From Nocardia mangyaensis (GTDB lineage: Bacteria; Actinomycetota; Actinomycetes; Mycobacteriales; Mycobacteriaceae): DNA of 64,000 nt. The DNA is taken from contig NZ_CP018082.1 in assembly GCF_001886715.1 (NCBI RefSeq), forward strand, positions 3,224,001-3,288,000, given 5' to 3'. A program made the position numbers and the translations under genes. Of this stretch, positions 1-8,158 are shown in pieces (the stretch's first letter is position 1; every line of letters begins with the position of its first letter). The notes below the pieces were generated by a model that was given only the letters and a program-made list of their open reading frames with translations, searched no databases and was not told where the DNA came from.

Positions 1-616
1 CCAGGGTTCCGTCCCGGCCGAGCCACGGGTCGGTGGGCTGCACCAGGTCGATGTCAGGGTTGGTGAGTGAGAGGTCGACGCAGGGCGAGATCAGCACCGT
101 GGCCGGCAGCCGGACCCGGTATTCGTCGCGGAGCACGATCGCGGCCGACAAGGCGATCTGACCGCCCGCGGAGTCGCCGGCCAGGCACGTGTCGCCATAT
201 CGCGCACGGCAATCCGCAACCAGCGCGGCGGTCGCCGCGACGACCTGCGCGGCGGTGCCGAAGGGTATCAGCGGGTAGATCGGGACGACGACGGTCGTTT
301 CGGCGCGTGCCGCGATGCCGGCGGCCAGCTTCCAGTGCTGCGGTGCGATTTCATGGACCCAACCGCCGCCGTGAACATAGACGACACTGCCGCGGGCGCG
401 GCCGGCACGCGGAGCGAGGGTGTAGACCGGCCCGCCGTCTCGATGCTCGACCGACACCGTGACGTCCCCGCGCAGGCGCGCGGGTGGACCAAAGGGGCTC
501 GGGCGCAGGGCGCGTTCCCGAATCCGCTCCTGCGCACGCGCGGGGCTGACGAAGGGGCGATTCGCCCGTTTCAGTCGCAGAAAGGCGGTGAGCGCGCCAA
601 CGGAAAGGCTCGGCAT
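1..616 (-). CDS. Alpha/beta hydrolase (HSL-type esterase), 3' end outside window
   Basis: Translating the minus strand from the ATG at 616 gives an open frame of about 205 codons to the window edge, so the C-terminal part is missing. It carries the two hallmarks of the hormone-sensitive-lipase (alpha/beta hydrolase fold-3) family: the oxyanion-hole HGGGW near residue 80 and the nucleophile elbow GDSAGG near residue 148. The His and Asp of the triad would lie beyond the edge. There is no signal peptide, so a cytosolic carboxylesterase is expected; the substrate is unknown. It starts 44 bp after the M20 amidohydrolase on the same strand and is probably the third gene of that operon. Family assignment is firm, substrate is not. 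Confidence 0.88.
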   Translation of the reverse strand, partial: MPSLSVGALTAFLRLKRANRPFVSPARAQERIRERALRPSPFGPPARLRGDVTVSVEHRDGGPVYTLAPRAGRARGSVVYVHGGGWVHEIAPQHWKLAAGIAARAETTVVVPIYPLIPFGTAAQVVAATAALVADCRARYGDTCLAGDSAGGQIALSAAIVLRDEYRVRLPATVLISPCVDLSLTNPDIDLVQPTDPWLGRDGTL

Positions 617-660
617 TGTTGTCTCCTTCGACGATCAGGTCGTGCGCGACAAATCTTGCG

Positions 661-1887
661 CTACCGGGTTCCGCGCTCTGTGCGCTCGGCTCGGTCGGTC
701 GACAGGGCGAGGCGGCGGAGCGCGAGTTCGGCATAGACTGCCGCGCCGTCAGCGAGTACCGATTCGTCGAAGATGGCCAGGGGCGAGTGGTTCATCGGCG
801 CCTTGTCGACCTCGGCGCCGATCGGAGTCGCCCCGAGAGCGATCATCGCACCGGGTACTTCGGCGATGACCCGGGAGAAGTCCTCCGAGCCCGCGCCTGG
901 GCGGTCCTGCCAGGCCCAGCGCTGCGGGCCGCAGATCTCGGCGACGGTAGCGGCGGCGAATTCGGTTTCCCGATCGTCGTTGACGGTCACCGGGTACAGC
1001 TCGGCGTAGTCGATCTCGACCGACAGTCCGTGCGCGGCGGCCACACCGCGCACCGTGCGAAGGAAACCGTCCTTGACGCGGGCGTGCGCAGCGGGCGAGT
1101 ACGAGCGCACCGTGGCCTCGAAGTAGGCCTCGTCCGGGATGACATTGTCCTGAGTACCCGCGTGCAGGGCACCGACGGTGATCACCACCGGATCGTGGAT
1201 GTCGATGCGGCGACTCACCATGGTCTGCAGCGCGAGCACCATTTCGCAGGCGGCGGGGATGGGGTCGAGTGCCTGATGCGGCATCGAGCCGTGTCCGCCG
1301 GCTCCGCGCACGGTGACCCGGACCGTGTCGGCCGCGGACAGGAACGGCCCGCGTCGGGCGGCGAAGACCCCCGCCGGGATGTGCTGGCTGATCACATGCA
1401 ATGCGTAGGCGGCGACCGGCCGGCTGCCGGTGGCGTCCAGTACGCCTTCGTCGAGCATCTTCCCGGCCCCGTCGAAGCCCTCCTCGCCGGGTTGGAACAT
1501 GAACACCACATCCCCGGCGAGCCGGTCGGCGTGGGCGCTGAGCAGTTGCGCGGCACCCGCCAGCATGGCGGTGTGCAGATCGTGCCCGCAGGCGTGCATG
1601 CGGTCGGCCCGCGCCGCGAAATCCAAGCCGGTCCGTTCGACGACCGGTAGCGCGTCCATATCCCCGCGCAACAGCACCGTCGGCCCGGGGCGTGCGCCGC
1701 GCAGGACCGCGGTCACCGACGACAGCGACGTTCCGGTGCCGACCTCGAGACCCAGACCGTCGAGCGCCGTCAGCACTTTCTCCTGGGTGCGCGGCAGGTG
1801 CAGCCCGAGTTCGGGTTCCCGGTGCAGGGCACGTCGTAGCTGCACGAGATCCCCCTGCAGCGTTGCGGCATCCTCACGAATGGACAT
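661..1887 (-). CDS. M20 family metallo-amidohydrolase/peptidase
   Basis: 408 aa. The sequence fits the M20D (hippurate hydrolase / IAA-amino-acid hydrolase) family: metal-site segments RGDMDALPV and ACGHDLHTAML, the catalytic segment QPGEEGFDG, the dimerisation-domain segment GGHGSMPHQALDP, and a late GSEDFS segment. Family members cleave N-acyl amino acids or amide conjugates to amino acid plus carboxylate in the cytosol. The ATG at 1887 is chosen because it follows the upstream MFS gene by 11 bp and begins the conserved N-terminus; a longer frame exists but runs through the MFS gene. Together with the symporter and the downstream esterase it looks like an uptake-and-hydrolysis unit for a conjugated carboxylate or amino acid, probably under the divergent AsnC-type regulator. 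Confidence 0.93.
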   Translation of the reverse strand: MSIREDAATLQGDLVQLRRALHREPELGLHLPRTQEKVLTALDGLGLEVGTGTSLSSVTAVLRGARPGPTVLLRGDMDALPVVERTGLDFAARADRMHACGHDLHTAMLAGAAQLLSAHADRLAGDVVFMFQPGEEGFDGAGKMLDEGVLDATGSRPVAAYALHVISQHIPAGVFAARRGPFLSAADTVRVTVRGAGGHGSMPHQALDPIPAACEMVLALQTMVSRRIDIHDPVVITVGALHAGTQDNVIPDEAYFEATVRSYSPAAHARVKDGFLRTVRGVAAAHGLSVEIDYAELYPVTVNDDRETEFAAATVAEICGPQRWAWQDRPGAGSEDFSRVIAEVPGAMIALGATPIGAEVDKAPMNHSPLAIFDESVLADGAAVYAELALRRLALSTDRAERTERGTR

Positions 1888-1898
1888 GTCCGGACTCC

Positions 1899-3215
1899 TT
1901 ACTGAACGGTTTCGGTGAACAAGCGGACCTTCGTCACAGTGCGGGTTCCGGCCAGCAGCGCGAGCGCCGCGACGAACACGTAGACCGGGATGACCCAGCG
2001 CAAGTCGAAGGCCTGCAGGGCTTCGGCGACCATCGGGAAGGTGCCGCCGAACACGGTGACCGTCACCGTGGCCACCAGGCCCGCGCCGACTGCCCGCACC
2101 TCGACAGGCAACAACAGCGCGCTCAGCACACTGCCGACCGCCGCGAAGCCGGCCGCGCCGAGCCCGAGTACGAGTGCGACGACTTCGAAGGGGAGCACGC
2201 CGTGCATCAGCGCGAAGGTCATCGGCAACACCCCGATGGCATTGAACGCGAAGGTGATGCGCATGACCGGGAGGACGCCGAACCGGTCGGCGCACGCCCC
2301 GACCACCAGCATGGCGACCAGCACCACAATGAGCACAAGGGTCATGAACGAGGTGGCCGCCGCCGTGTCGGCCCGCCCGGCCGAGGCGGCGAACTTCGGC
2401 AGATAGACGAGTGTGTAGTAGTAGGTCACCGTGCCGCCGAGGGTGAGCAGGAAGATCGTCAGCAGTGCCTTGCGGTGCTCGCGGAACACCACGGTCAGGG
2501 CAGGCGGCCGCGGCGCGACGGCTGCCCGGCCGCCCTCGAACTCGCTGCTTTCCGGCGCATAGGCGCGAATCAACAACGCCAGCAGGCCGAGCGCACCGCC
2601 GATGACGAACGCCCATCTCCAGCCCCCCGCGCGCAGTGCCTCCTCGCCGATCGTCGCGTTCAGCACGGCGGCAGTGAGGAAGACCAGCATCGACCCGAAC
2701 ATGATCCCGCCGTAGGAGATCGCGCTGAACAGGAACCGATGGCGCCGCGGCGCCGTCTCGGCGACGTAGGCCGCGATGGTCGGCCCCTCACCGCCGTAGG
2801 CGAGTCCTTGGACGATGCGCAGGGCGACCAGCGCCACCGCCGACCAGATACCGATCGTCGCCGCCGGGGGAACCAGGGCGATGCCGATACTCGCCACCGA
2901 GATGATCGACATGCACAACAGCAAATTGAACCGCCTGCCGCGGGAATCGCTCACACGCCCGAAGAACAGACTGCCGAGCGGACGGGCGATGAAGCCGACC
3001 GCGAATCCGCCGTAGGCGACAATGGTGGCGCCGAGCGAATCGGAGCCGAACAGGTCCGCGGTGAAGAACGCCGCGAAGATCACGTACACGGTCCAGTCGA
3101 ACGACTCGACGATGCCGCCGACGGTGGCCGCGGCGAGTTCGCGGCGCGGCAGGCCGTCGCGCTGCCCGGCGGAATCGTCCGGCGCGGGCGATTCGGTGAT
3201 GGTTCGTTCGGTCAT
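1899..3215 (-). CDS. MFS transporter, metabolite:H+ symporter (MHS) type
   Basis: 438 aa with about 12 hydrophobic segments. The N-terminus (ATVGGIVESFDWTVYVIFAA) and the loop RPLGSLFFGRVSDSRGRR are typical of the MHS branch of the major facilitator superfamily, whose members import organic acids, osmolytes or shikimate with protons across the inner membrane. It is the first gene of a minus-strand operon followed 11 bp later by the M20 amidohydrolase, so its substrate is probably what that enzyme hydrolyses. The start at 3215 gives the usual short cytoplasmic tail; an in-frame start at 3254 would add 13 residues. The start lies 105 bp from the divergently transcribed Lrp/AsnC regulator, which is the likely controller. 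Confidence 0.92.
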   Translation of the reverse strand: MTERTITESPAPDDSAGQRDGLPRRELAAATVGGIVESFDWTVYVIFAAFFTADLFGSDSLGATIVAYGGFAVGFIARPLGSLFFGRVSDSRGRRFNLLLCMSIISVASIGIALVPPAATIGIWSAVALVALRIVQGLAYGGEGPTIAAYVAETAPRRHRFLFSAISYGGIMFGSMLVFLTAAVLNATIGEEALRAGGWRWAFVIGGALGLLALLIRAYAPESSEFEGGRAAVAPRPPALTVVFREHRKALLTIFLLTLGGTVTYYYTLVYLPKFAASAGRADTAAATSFMTLVLIVVLVAMLVVGACADRFGVLPVMRITFAFNAIGVLPMTFALMHGVLPFEVVALVLGLGAAGFAAVGSVLSALLLPVEVRAVGAGLVATVTVTVFGGTFPMVAEALQAFDLRWVIPVYVFVAALALLAGTRTVTKVRLFTETVQ

Positions 3216-3320
3216 GTCCTCGGTTCCCTTCCAGACCGCTGGCGGCCCTGGCACTGGCCGCCTCAGCGGTGGGGGGAGGCTAGCGTGTAGCCTCGAAATA
3301 TCCTCACATTTCGCAGGAAA

Positions 3321-4376
3321 ATGCTATTGAACGGACCAGGCGTGCAGGAATCATTCAATCTCGAGGAGCTGGAGCTGCAGTTGGTCAACGCGCTCCAGCT
3401 CAACCCGCGCGTTCCGTGGAACCTGGTCGGCAGCGTGCTCGGAGTGGATCCGGTCACGGTGGCGCGTCGGTGGGAGCGGCTCGCTGCCGCCGGTCTGGTC
3501 TGGATATCGGTGTATCCCGGCACGCCGTGGGATTGGGACGTCGTCGGTGCGAACATCTATGTGCGCTGTGCGGCGGGTCAAGCGAGTGCCGTGGCCGACA
3601 CCCTGCGTGGTGACTACCGGGTAGCGACCATCGAACACATCACCGGTGACGGCGATCTCTCCCTCACCGTCTTCACGCCGAATCTGGCGGATCTGTCGTC
3701 GTATGTCCTCACCTCGCTGGGCGCCATCCCCGGTGTTCGTGATTGCCGGACCCATGTGATGACCGCGGTCTACACCGAAGGCAGCAGGTGGCGGTTGCGC
3801 GCGTTGACCGCCGCGCAGCGCGCCCGCATTACCGCCTCGCGACCGGAAGTACTGCCGAAAGCGGGGGGCAAGCTCGACGCGGCCGATCAAAAGCTCTACG
3901 CGGCACTGGAATTGGATGGCCGCGCGAGCTTCTCCGAGCTGGGGGAGCGCGTCGGCATCAGTGCCTCGACCGCTCGCCGTCGGGTGAACGCCCTGCTCGG
4001 CGCGGGCCGCATCGTCATGCGTTGCGAGGTGGCACAGCCGGTATCGGGGTGGCCGATCAGCGCGTCGCTGTGGTGTCGGGTGCGCCCGGCGGACCTGGAC
4101 GGTGTCGCCACCCAGCTGGCGCGATTGCCCGAAACCCGCTCGTGCTCCTCGGTGACCGGCGGCCGGGCGAATCTGCTGCTGTCGGTCTGGCTGCGGTCGG
4201 CCGCGGATATCCACCGGCTGGAGGCGGCGCTCGCCGAGCAGGTCGACGACCTGCAGATCATCGACATCGCGCTGTCCTTGCGGCATGTCAAGCGGATGGG
4301 CCGGCTCCTCGACGATCACGGCCGTGCGGGCGGCGTCGTTCCGCTCATCGTGCAGGAGGAGGGTGATCGCGGGTAG
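3321..4376 (+). CDS. Lrp/AsnC family regulator with two winged-helix halves
   Basis: 351 aa, twice the length of a usual Lrp/AsnC protein. Residues about 5-60 form one AsnC-type helix-turn-helix (LVNALQLNPRVPWNLVGSVL), followed by a ligand-binding RAM-like half. A second AsnC HTH sits near residues 185-235 (LYAALELDGRASFSELGERV, then GISASTARRRVNALL) with a second RAM-like half after it. Such double proteins are known in actinobacteria. The start ATG has an AGGA only two bases upstream, so a slightly later GTG (3342) is possible. It is divergent from the MFS/amidohydrolase/esterase operon with a 105-bp shared control region, and most likely responds to the amino acid or acid handled there. 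Confidence 0.88.
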   Translation: MLLNGPGVQESFNLEELELQLVNALQLNPRVPWNLVGSVLGVDPVTVARRWERLAAAGLVWISVYPGTPWDWDVVGANIYVRCAAGQASAVADTLRGDYRVATIEHITGDGDLSLTVFTPNLADLSSYVLTSLGAIPGVRDCRTHVMTAVYTEGSRWRLRALTAAQRARITASRPEVLPKAGGKLDAADQKLYAALELDGRASFSELGERVGISASTARRRVNALLGAGRIVMRCEVAQPVSGWPISASLWCRVRPADLDGVATQLARLPETRSCSSVTGGRANLLLSVWLRSAADIHRLEAALAEQVDDLQIIDIALSLRHVKRMGRLLDDHGRAGGVVPLIVQEEGDRG

Positions 4377-4439
4377 TCGGCCGATGGCCGGAGTCGGTGA
4401 GTGCCCTGCCTGGGACCCGGTGCTCGAGGGCTGAGCTAC

Positions 4440-4459
4440 CCGACTGAATAGTCAGTCGG
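4440..4459. promoter_or_regulatory. Palindromic operator (CYGACT-N4-AGTCRG) upstream of GH1
   Basis: CCGACTGAATAGTCAGTCGG begins 114 bp before the GH1 start. Its core CCGACT-GAAT-AGTCAG matches palindromes at 10362-10377 (SDR/MFS operon) and 16144-16159 (glycine-zipper/lipase operon), with the same 4-bp spacer in all three. The form and size fit a TetR-family operator. The regulator is not proven; the TetR gene at 12495 is the nearest candidate. Confidence 0.6.
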
Positions 4460-4553
4460 ATTGCTACACTGCGTTCGACGCGAGGTTCGGTGTGGGTATG
4501 TGCCCTCCGGGCGGGGTCGTCAGTAGTTGCCGACAGTACGGAGTGATCCCTAG

Positions 4554-5774
4554 ATGAAGCTGCCCGACACCTTTCTGTGGGGAGCGGCGACCTCGCCGCA
4601 CCAGACCGAGGGAAACAACCTCAACAGCGATTGGTGGGCGCTGGAAAATGGTGCACCACAGATACTTCCCGAACGCAGTGGCGACGCTGTCGACAGCTAT
4701 CACCGGTACCACGAGGACATGACGCTGCTGGGTCAGGCCGGCCTGAACGCGTACCGGTTCGGCGTGGAATGGGCGCGAATCGAACCCACACCCGGACAGG
4801 TCTCGCGGGCGATGCTCGATCACTACCGGCGGATGATCGAAACCGCGCTCGACCGCGGGCTCACCCCAGTGGTGACGCTGCACCACTTCACCGGGCCGGA
4901 GTGGTTCGCCGAAGCGGGCGGATGGACCAGTTCCGATGCCGTGGGTCGCTTCTCCGATTTCGTGACCGCGGTCGCCCCGATTCTGGTGGACGTGCCGTGG
5001 GTGTGCACCATCAACGAACCGAACATGGTCGCGATCATGGCATCCGTGCAGCAGATGGTGGCGGACCCGGAGGCAGTCCGCGCCATCGCGGCCGGCGCGT
5101 TGCCCGAGCCCGACCCGGACATCGGCCGGATTCTGATCGATTCCCATCACGCCGCGACGGCGATCCTGCGATCGGAGACCAGGGCAGCTGTCGGATGGAG
5201 CGTGGCCCAGCAAGCATTCGTCGCCGCGCCCGGCTGCGAGCGGCAACTGGCGGAGGCCAACCGCGTGTGGGAAGACCCCTATCTGGAAGCGGCCGCGGAT
5301 GATGACTTCGTGGGCAGCCAGGCCTACACCAGCCGGACGGTGGGGGAGGACGGCATCGTCGCGCACCCCGATCACCCCGACAACACCCTGACCGGCTGGG
5401 CCTACCGCCCCGACGCGTTGGGCATCGCCGTGCGCCACGCCTGGAAGGTGACCGGCGGAACCCCCGTACTGGTCACCGAGAACGGTATAGCCACCGACGA
5501 CGACACCCGTCGCATCGCCTACACCGGAGAAGCTCTCGCGCACCTCGGCGCGGCGATGGCCGATGGCGTCGATGTGCGCGGATACCTGCACTGGTCGGCC
5601 TTGGACAACTACGAATGGGGCCACTGGCGACCGACATTCGGGCTGATCGCCGTGGACCGCCGGACCTTTGCCCGCACACCGAAACCCAGTCTGGCCTGGC
5701 TGGGCGACCTCGCGCGGGCGAACACGCTGCCCACTCCAGAACGCCTGCGCCCGCCGACTTCCGGCCGGATCTGA
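4554..5774 (+). CDS. Glycoside hydrolase family 1 beta-glucosidase-like enzyme
   Basis: 406 aa, slightly short for GH1 but complete. The N-terminal LPDTFLWGAATSPHQTEG is the GH1 signature. The acid/base Glu is in TINEPN (E155) and the nucleophile Glu in LVTENG (E309). It should hydrolyse beta-linked glucosides or galactosides in the cytosol, since there is no signal peptide. A GGAG about ten bases upstream supports this start. A TetR-type palindrome at 4440-4459 lies in the promoter region, and a small SGNH hydrolase follows 36 bp downstream, so the two may act on the same acylated glycoside (deacylation plus deglycosylation). Exact sugar specificity cannot be read from the sequence. Confidence 0.93.
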   Translation: MKLPDTFLWGAATSPHQTEGNNLNSDWWALENGAPQILPERSGDAVDSYHRYHEDMTLLGQAGLNAYRFGVEWARIEPTPGQVSRAMLDHYRRMIETALDRGLTPVVTLHHFTGPEWFAEAGGWTSSDAVGRFSDFVTAVAPILVDVPWVCTINEPNMVAIMASVQQMVADPEAVRAIAAGALPEPDPDIGRILIDSHHAATAILRSETRAAVGWSVAQQAFVAAPGCERQLAEANRVWEDPYLEAAADDDFVGSQAYTSRTVGEDGIVAHPDHPDNTLTGWAYRPDALGIAVRHAWKVTGGTPVLVTENGIATDDDTRRIAYTGEALAHLGAAMADGVDVRGYLHWSALDNYEWGHWRPTFGLIAVDRRTFARTPKPSLAWLGDLARANTLPTPERLRPPTSGRI

Positions 5775-5810
5775 CCGCCCCGCGCCGTCGACATCTCCCG
5801 GAAGGACACC

Positions 5811-6410
5811 ATGTTGCTGTACAGACTGGGACGCTGGTACCTACTCGAGACATCGATGGCCATGCGAGCCTCGCAGTTCGCGCGACTACCGACGCCGACC
5901 GGTCGCCTGATCTTCCTCGGCGACAGCATTACCGAGGGCGGTCTGTGGGATGAGTGGTTTCCCGAGACAAGGCCGGTCAATCGCGGAATCGGCGGTAACA
6001 CCATCGGCGATGTCCTCGGCCGATTGGACACCGCGATCGATAGCCCGGCCGCGGTCTTCCTGCTCATCGGCACCAACGATCTCAGTATGGGGCGATCGAC
6101 CCACCGGGTCGCGGCGGACATGCGCCGGCTCGTCGCGGTGATCCGTCACCGTGCGCCCTGCGCACCGCTGTTCGTGCAGAGCGTCCTGCCGAGGCGCGCG
6201 CGGTTCGCCGATCGGATACGCGAGCTCAATGACGCGTACCGGGAGATCGCCGCCGCCGCGGACGCGGTCTACATCGATCTGTGGCCCGCGCTCGCCGACG
6301 CCGGCGGTGTGCTGCGGTCCGATTTCACCCGTGATGGTCTGCACCTGTCCGGCGCCGGGTACGCCGTGTGGGTCGATGCCCTGCGGCCGTATGTTTCTCG
6401 GATCGCGTGA
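5811..6410 (+). CDS. SGNH/GDSL-type hydrolase
   Basis: 199 aa. The sequence has block I GDSITEGG with the nucleophile Ser39, block II Gly in NRGIGGNT, block III LIGTND, and block V DGLHLSGAGY carrying the Asp and His of the triad. Proteins of this size are acyl esterases or deacetylases, often acting on acylated sugars (compare GDSL-type acetylhydrolases). The N-terminus is hydrophobic-basic but not a clear signal peptide. GAAGGA precedes the ATG at good spacing. It lies 36 bp behind the GH1 gene, so a two-gene operon is likely, with this enzyme removing acyl groups from the glycoside substrate. Function beyond esterase is inference. Confidence 0.88.
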   Translation: MLLYRLGRWYLLETSMAMRASQFARLPTPTGRLIFLGDSITEGGLWDEWFPETRPVNRGIGGNTIGDVLGRLDTAIDSPAAVFLLIGTNDLSMGRSTHRVAADMRRLVAVIRHRAPCAPLFVQSVLPRRARFADRIRELNDAYREIAAAADAVYIDLWPALADAGGVLRSDFTRDGLHLSGAGYAVWVDALRPYVSRIA

Positions 6411-6427
6411 GGCAGCCCACGTCCGAA

Positions 6428-6468
6428 CGCTGCTGCCCGCAACGGCCAGACCGTGACGGGCAGCAGCG
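6428..6468. terminator. Bidirectional hairpin terminator
   Basis: A perfect 12-bp stem (CGCTGCTGCCCG, 6428-6439, and its complement at 6457-6468) with a 17-nt loop sits between the convergent SGNH gene (ends 6410) and MFS gene (ends 6482). There is no U-tract, as is common for actinobacterial terminators. Confidence 0.7.
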
Positions 6469-6481
6469 GTGGAAGCGGGTA

Positions 6482-8014
6482 TCAGGTCAGCTCAGCGGGC
6501 TGCCTCCCGTCAGCGAGGATCGCATCGATATCGATCCGCTCACCGGTGCGCGGCAAGAACAGCACAGCGAGCACACCGAGGAACGCGACGGCGGCCGCGA
6601 TCAGGAACCCGACGGTGATGCCGGTATCGGTATAGAGCACCTGGCCGTTGAGCATGGCGGTGATCGCCGGCGGAAACTCGGCGGCGTACGAGCCGTTCAG
6701 TTCCGCGAAGACGATGATCGGCACGATCGCCGGGACCACGGACTGGAAGACGCCGGTGAGTGCCGCACCGCTCGCCTGAAGTTGCGGCGGCAGGGCCGCG
6801 ATCAGCAGGTTGGGGGTAGACGCGTAGGTCAGGCCGATGCCGAGGCCGACCAGCCCCGCCCAACTCATCAGTACGGTTTCGCTGTGGTGGTAGGGAGCGC
6901 TCAGCACGCAGCCGAGGGTGATCGTCGCCAGGCCTGCCACCGCGGTCAGCCGTGGCTCCACGTCGAAACGGCCTACCAAGAGACCGACCAGAAGCCCACC
7001 GACGACGGTCATCAGACCCAGTGGGGCGTGGAACGCGGTGGCGCCCTTGGCATCGACACCGAATCCGTATCCCAGTCCGAGCATGGCCGGAATCATGGTG
7101 AGCATCGGCAGCAGTATCGTGTACAGACCAGCGACGGCGTAGCCGAGTCCGGCCGCGGTCGCGGTGAGGACGACCGGGCGCCGACGCCATATTCGCAGGT
7201 GAATCAGCCCGTCTCCGGTTGCCGTTGCGGTGGCGGACCAAGCGATGATCAGCGCCGCACCGGTTGCGAGGAAAGCGAGCGTCGACACGGTGGTCCAACC
7301 GTGCGCCGCGCCGCGGGAGATGCCGATGAGCCCGAAGGCCAGGCCCGCGCCGAGGATGATCGAACCCACTCCGCGCACGCGGGCGGGCAGCCGGACCGGC
7401 GATTCCGGAGTGGTCAGCGCGACAGCGCAGACCAGAACGCCGAGTACGACTGCGGAAAACCAGAAGACGGCGCGGAAACCCCCGGCATTCAGCAGCCATT
7501 CGGTCAGAAACGGAGCCACGATGGCGGCCAGTCCGATCATCGTGGTGACGACGGACACCGCCAGCGCAATCGTCCTGGGCGGAAAGACATCCCGGATGAG
7601 GGAATAGCTCAGGAACAGACACGGAACGAGGAGGCCGGACAGTCCTCGGCCGACGATGAGCATCCCGATGCCGACCGCGGCGGCGGACAGGAGCGCGCCG
7701 AAGGTCGACAGTGCGAGGCAGATCAGCATCAGCCGCCGCTTTCCGTGCAGGTCGGCCAGGGTGCCGACGAGAGGTGCGGTCGCGGCGCCGACGAGTACGA
7801 AGGCCATCGTGACCCAGCCGCCTCCTTCGGTGCCGAACTCATCTCGGATGCCGTCCATCGCGTTCGACACCAACATCGGGATGAGTGCCAGCATCTGGAG
7901 CACCAGCACGATAGCCAGCAGGGAAGCTCCTCGGCGCCACGCACGTACCAGCCTCGGCTGGATGCCGGCGCGGGACTGTGGTTCCGAATCGTCCGATAGT
8001 GAAGGGGAGAACAA
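6482..8014 (-). CDS. MFS transporter, DHA2/EmrB-QacA-like (14 TM)
   Basis: 510 aa with about 14 hydrophobic segments. The loop ATAPLVGTLADLHGKRRLML and the layout (LVVGRGLSGLLVPCLFLSYSL-like region) match the drug:H+ antiporter-2 group, which exports hydrophobic compounds from the cytoplasm. The start is TTG at 8014 with AAAGGA seven bases upstream; no ATG gives a better N-terminus. The promoter region carries a 25-bp dyad (8046-8070). The gene is monocistronic and convergent with the SGNH gene. The export substrate is unknown; the position among glycosidases and sugar-type MFS genes is compatible with aglycone export, but this is only inference. Confidence 0.88.
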   Translation of the reverse strand: MFSPSLSDDSEPQSRAGIQPRLVRAWRRGASLLAIVLVLQMLALIPMLVSNAMDGIRDEFGTEGGGWVTMAFVLVGAATAPLVGTLADLHGKRRLMLICLALSTFGALLSAAAVGIGMLIVGRGLSGLLVPCLFLSYSLIRDVFPPRTIALAVSVVTTMIGLAAIVAPFLTEWLLNAGGFRAVFWFSAVVLGVLVCAVALTTPESPVRLPARVRGVGSIILGAGLAFGLIGISRGAAHGWTTVSTLAFLATGAALIIAWSATATATGDGLIHLRIWRRRPVVLTATAAGLGYAVAGLYTILLPMLTMIPAMLGLGYGFGVDAKGATAFHAPLGLMTVVGGLLVGLLVGRFDVEPRLTAVAGLATITLGCVLSAPYHHSETVLMSWAGLVGLGIGLTYASTPNLLIAALPPQLQASGAALTGVFQSVVPAIVPIIVFAELNGSYAAEFPPAITAMLNGQVLYTDTGITVGFLIAAAVAFLGVLAVLFLPRTGERIDIDAILADGRQPAELT

Positions 8015-8045
8015 TGTCGTGTCCTTTCGAGGGGTGGGGATCGCG

Positions 8046-8070
8046 AAAACATCTCTCTGCGAGACGTTTT
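8046..8070. promoter_or_regulatory. 25-bp dyad operator upstream of the DHA2 transporter
   Basis: Two 10-bp arms (AAAACATCTC and GAGACGTTTT, 9 of 10 pairing) flank TCTGC, 32 bp upstream of the TTG start of the exporter. This is the form expected of a TetR- or MarR-type repressor site. No regulator gene adjoins it. Confidence 0.55.
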
Positions 8071-8158
8071 CGACGTTGTTCCCGGCCCCTCGGGCCCTGA
8101 TGTCACCGGGGACCGTGGTGTCGGACAGGCGGGCACCCGATGTCCACGTGACGCGGTG

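Noticed and set aside
1692..3290. 532-codon open frame on the plus strand opposite the MFS and amidohydrolase genes
   Set aside because: Low-complexity His/Arg/Asp/Gln composition typical of the antisense of high-GC coding DNA; the opposite strand has well-conserved families.
6368..7999. 543-codon plus-strand frame opposite the DHA2 transporter
   Set aside because: Antisense shadow with Gly/Arg/Asp-rich composition and no start signal.
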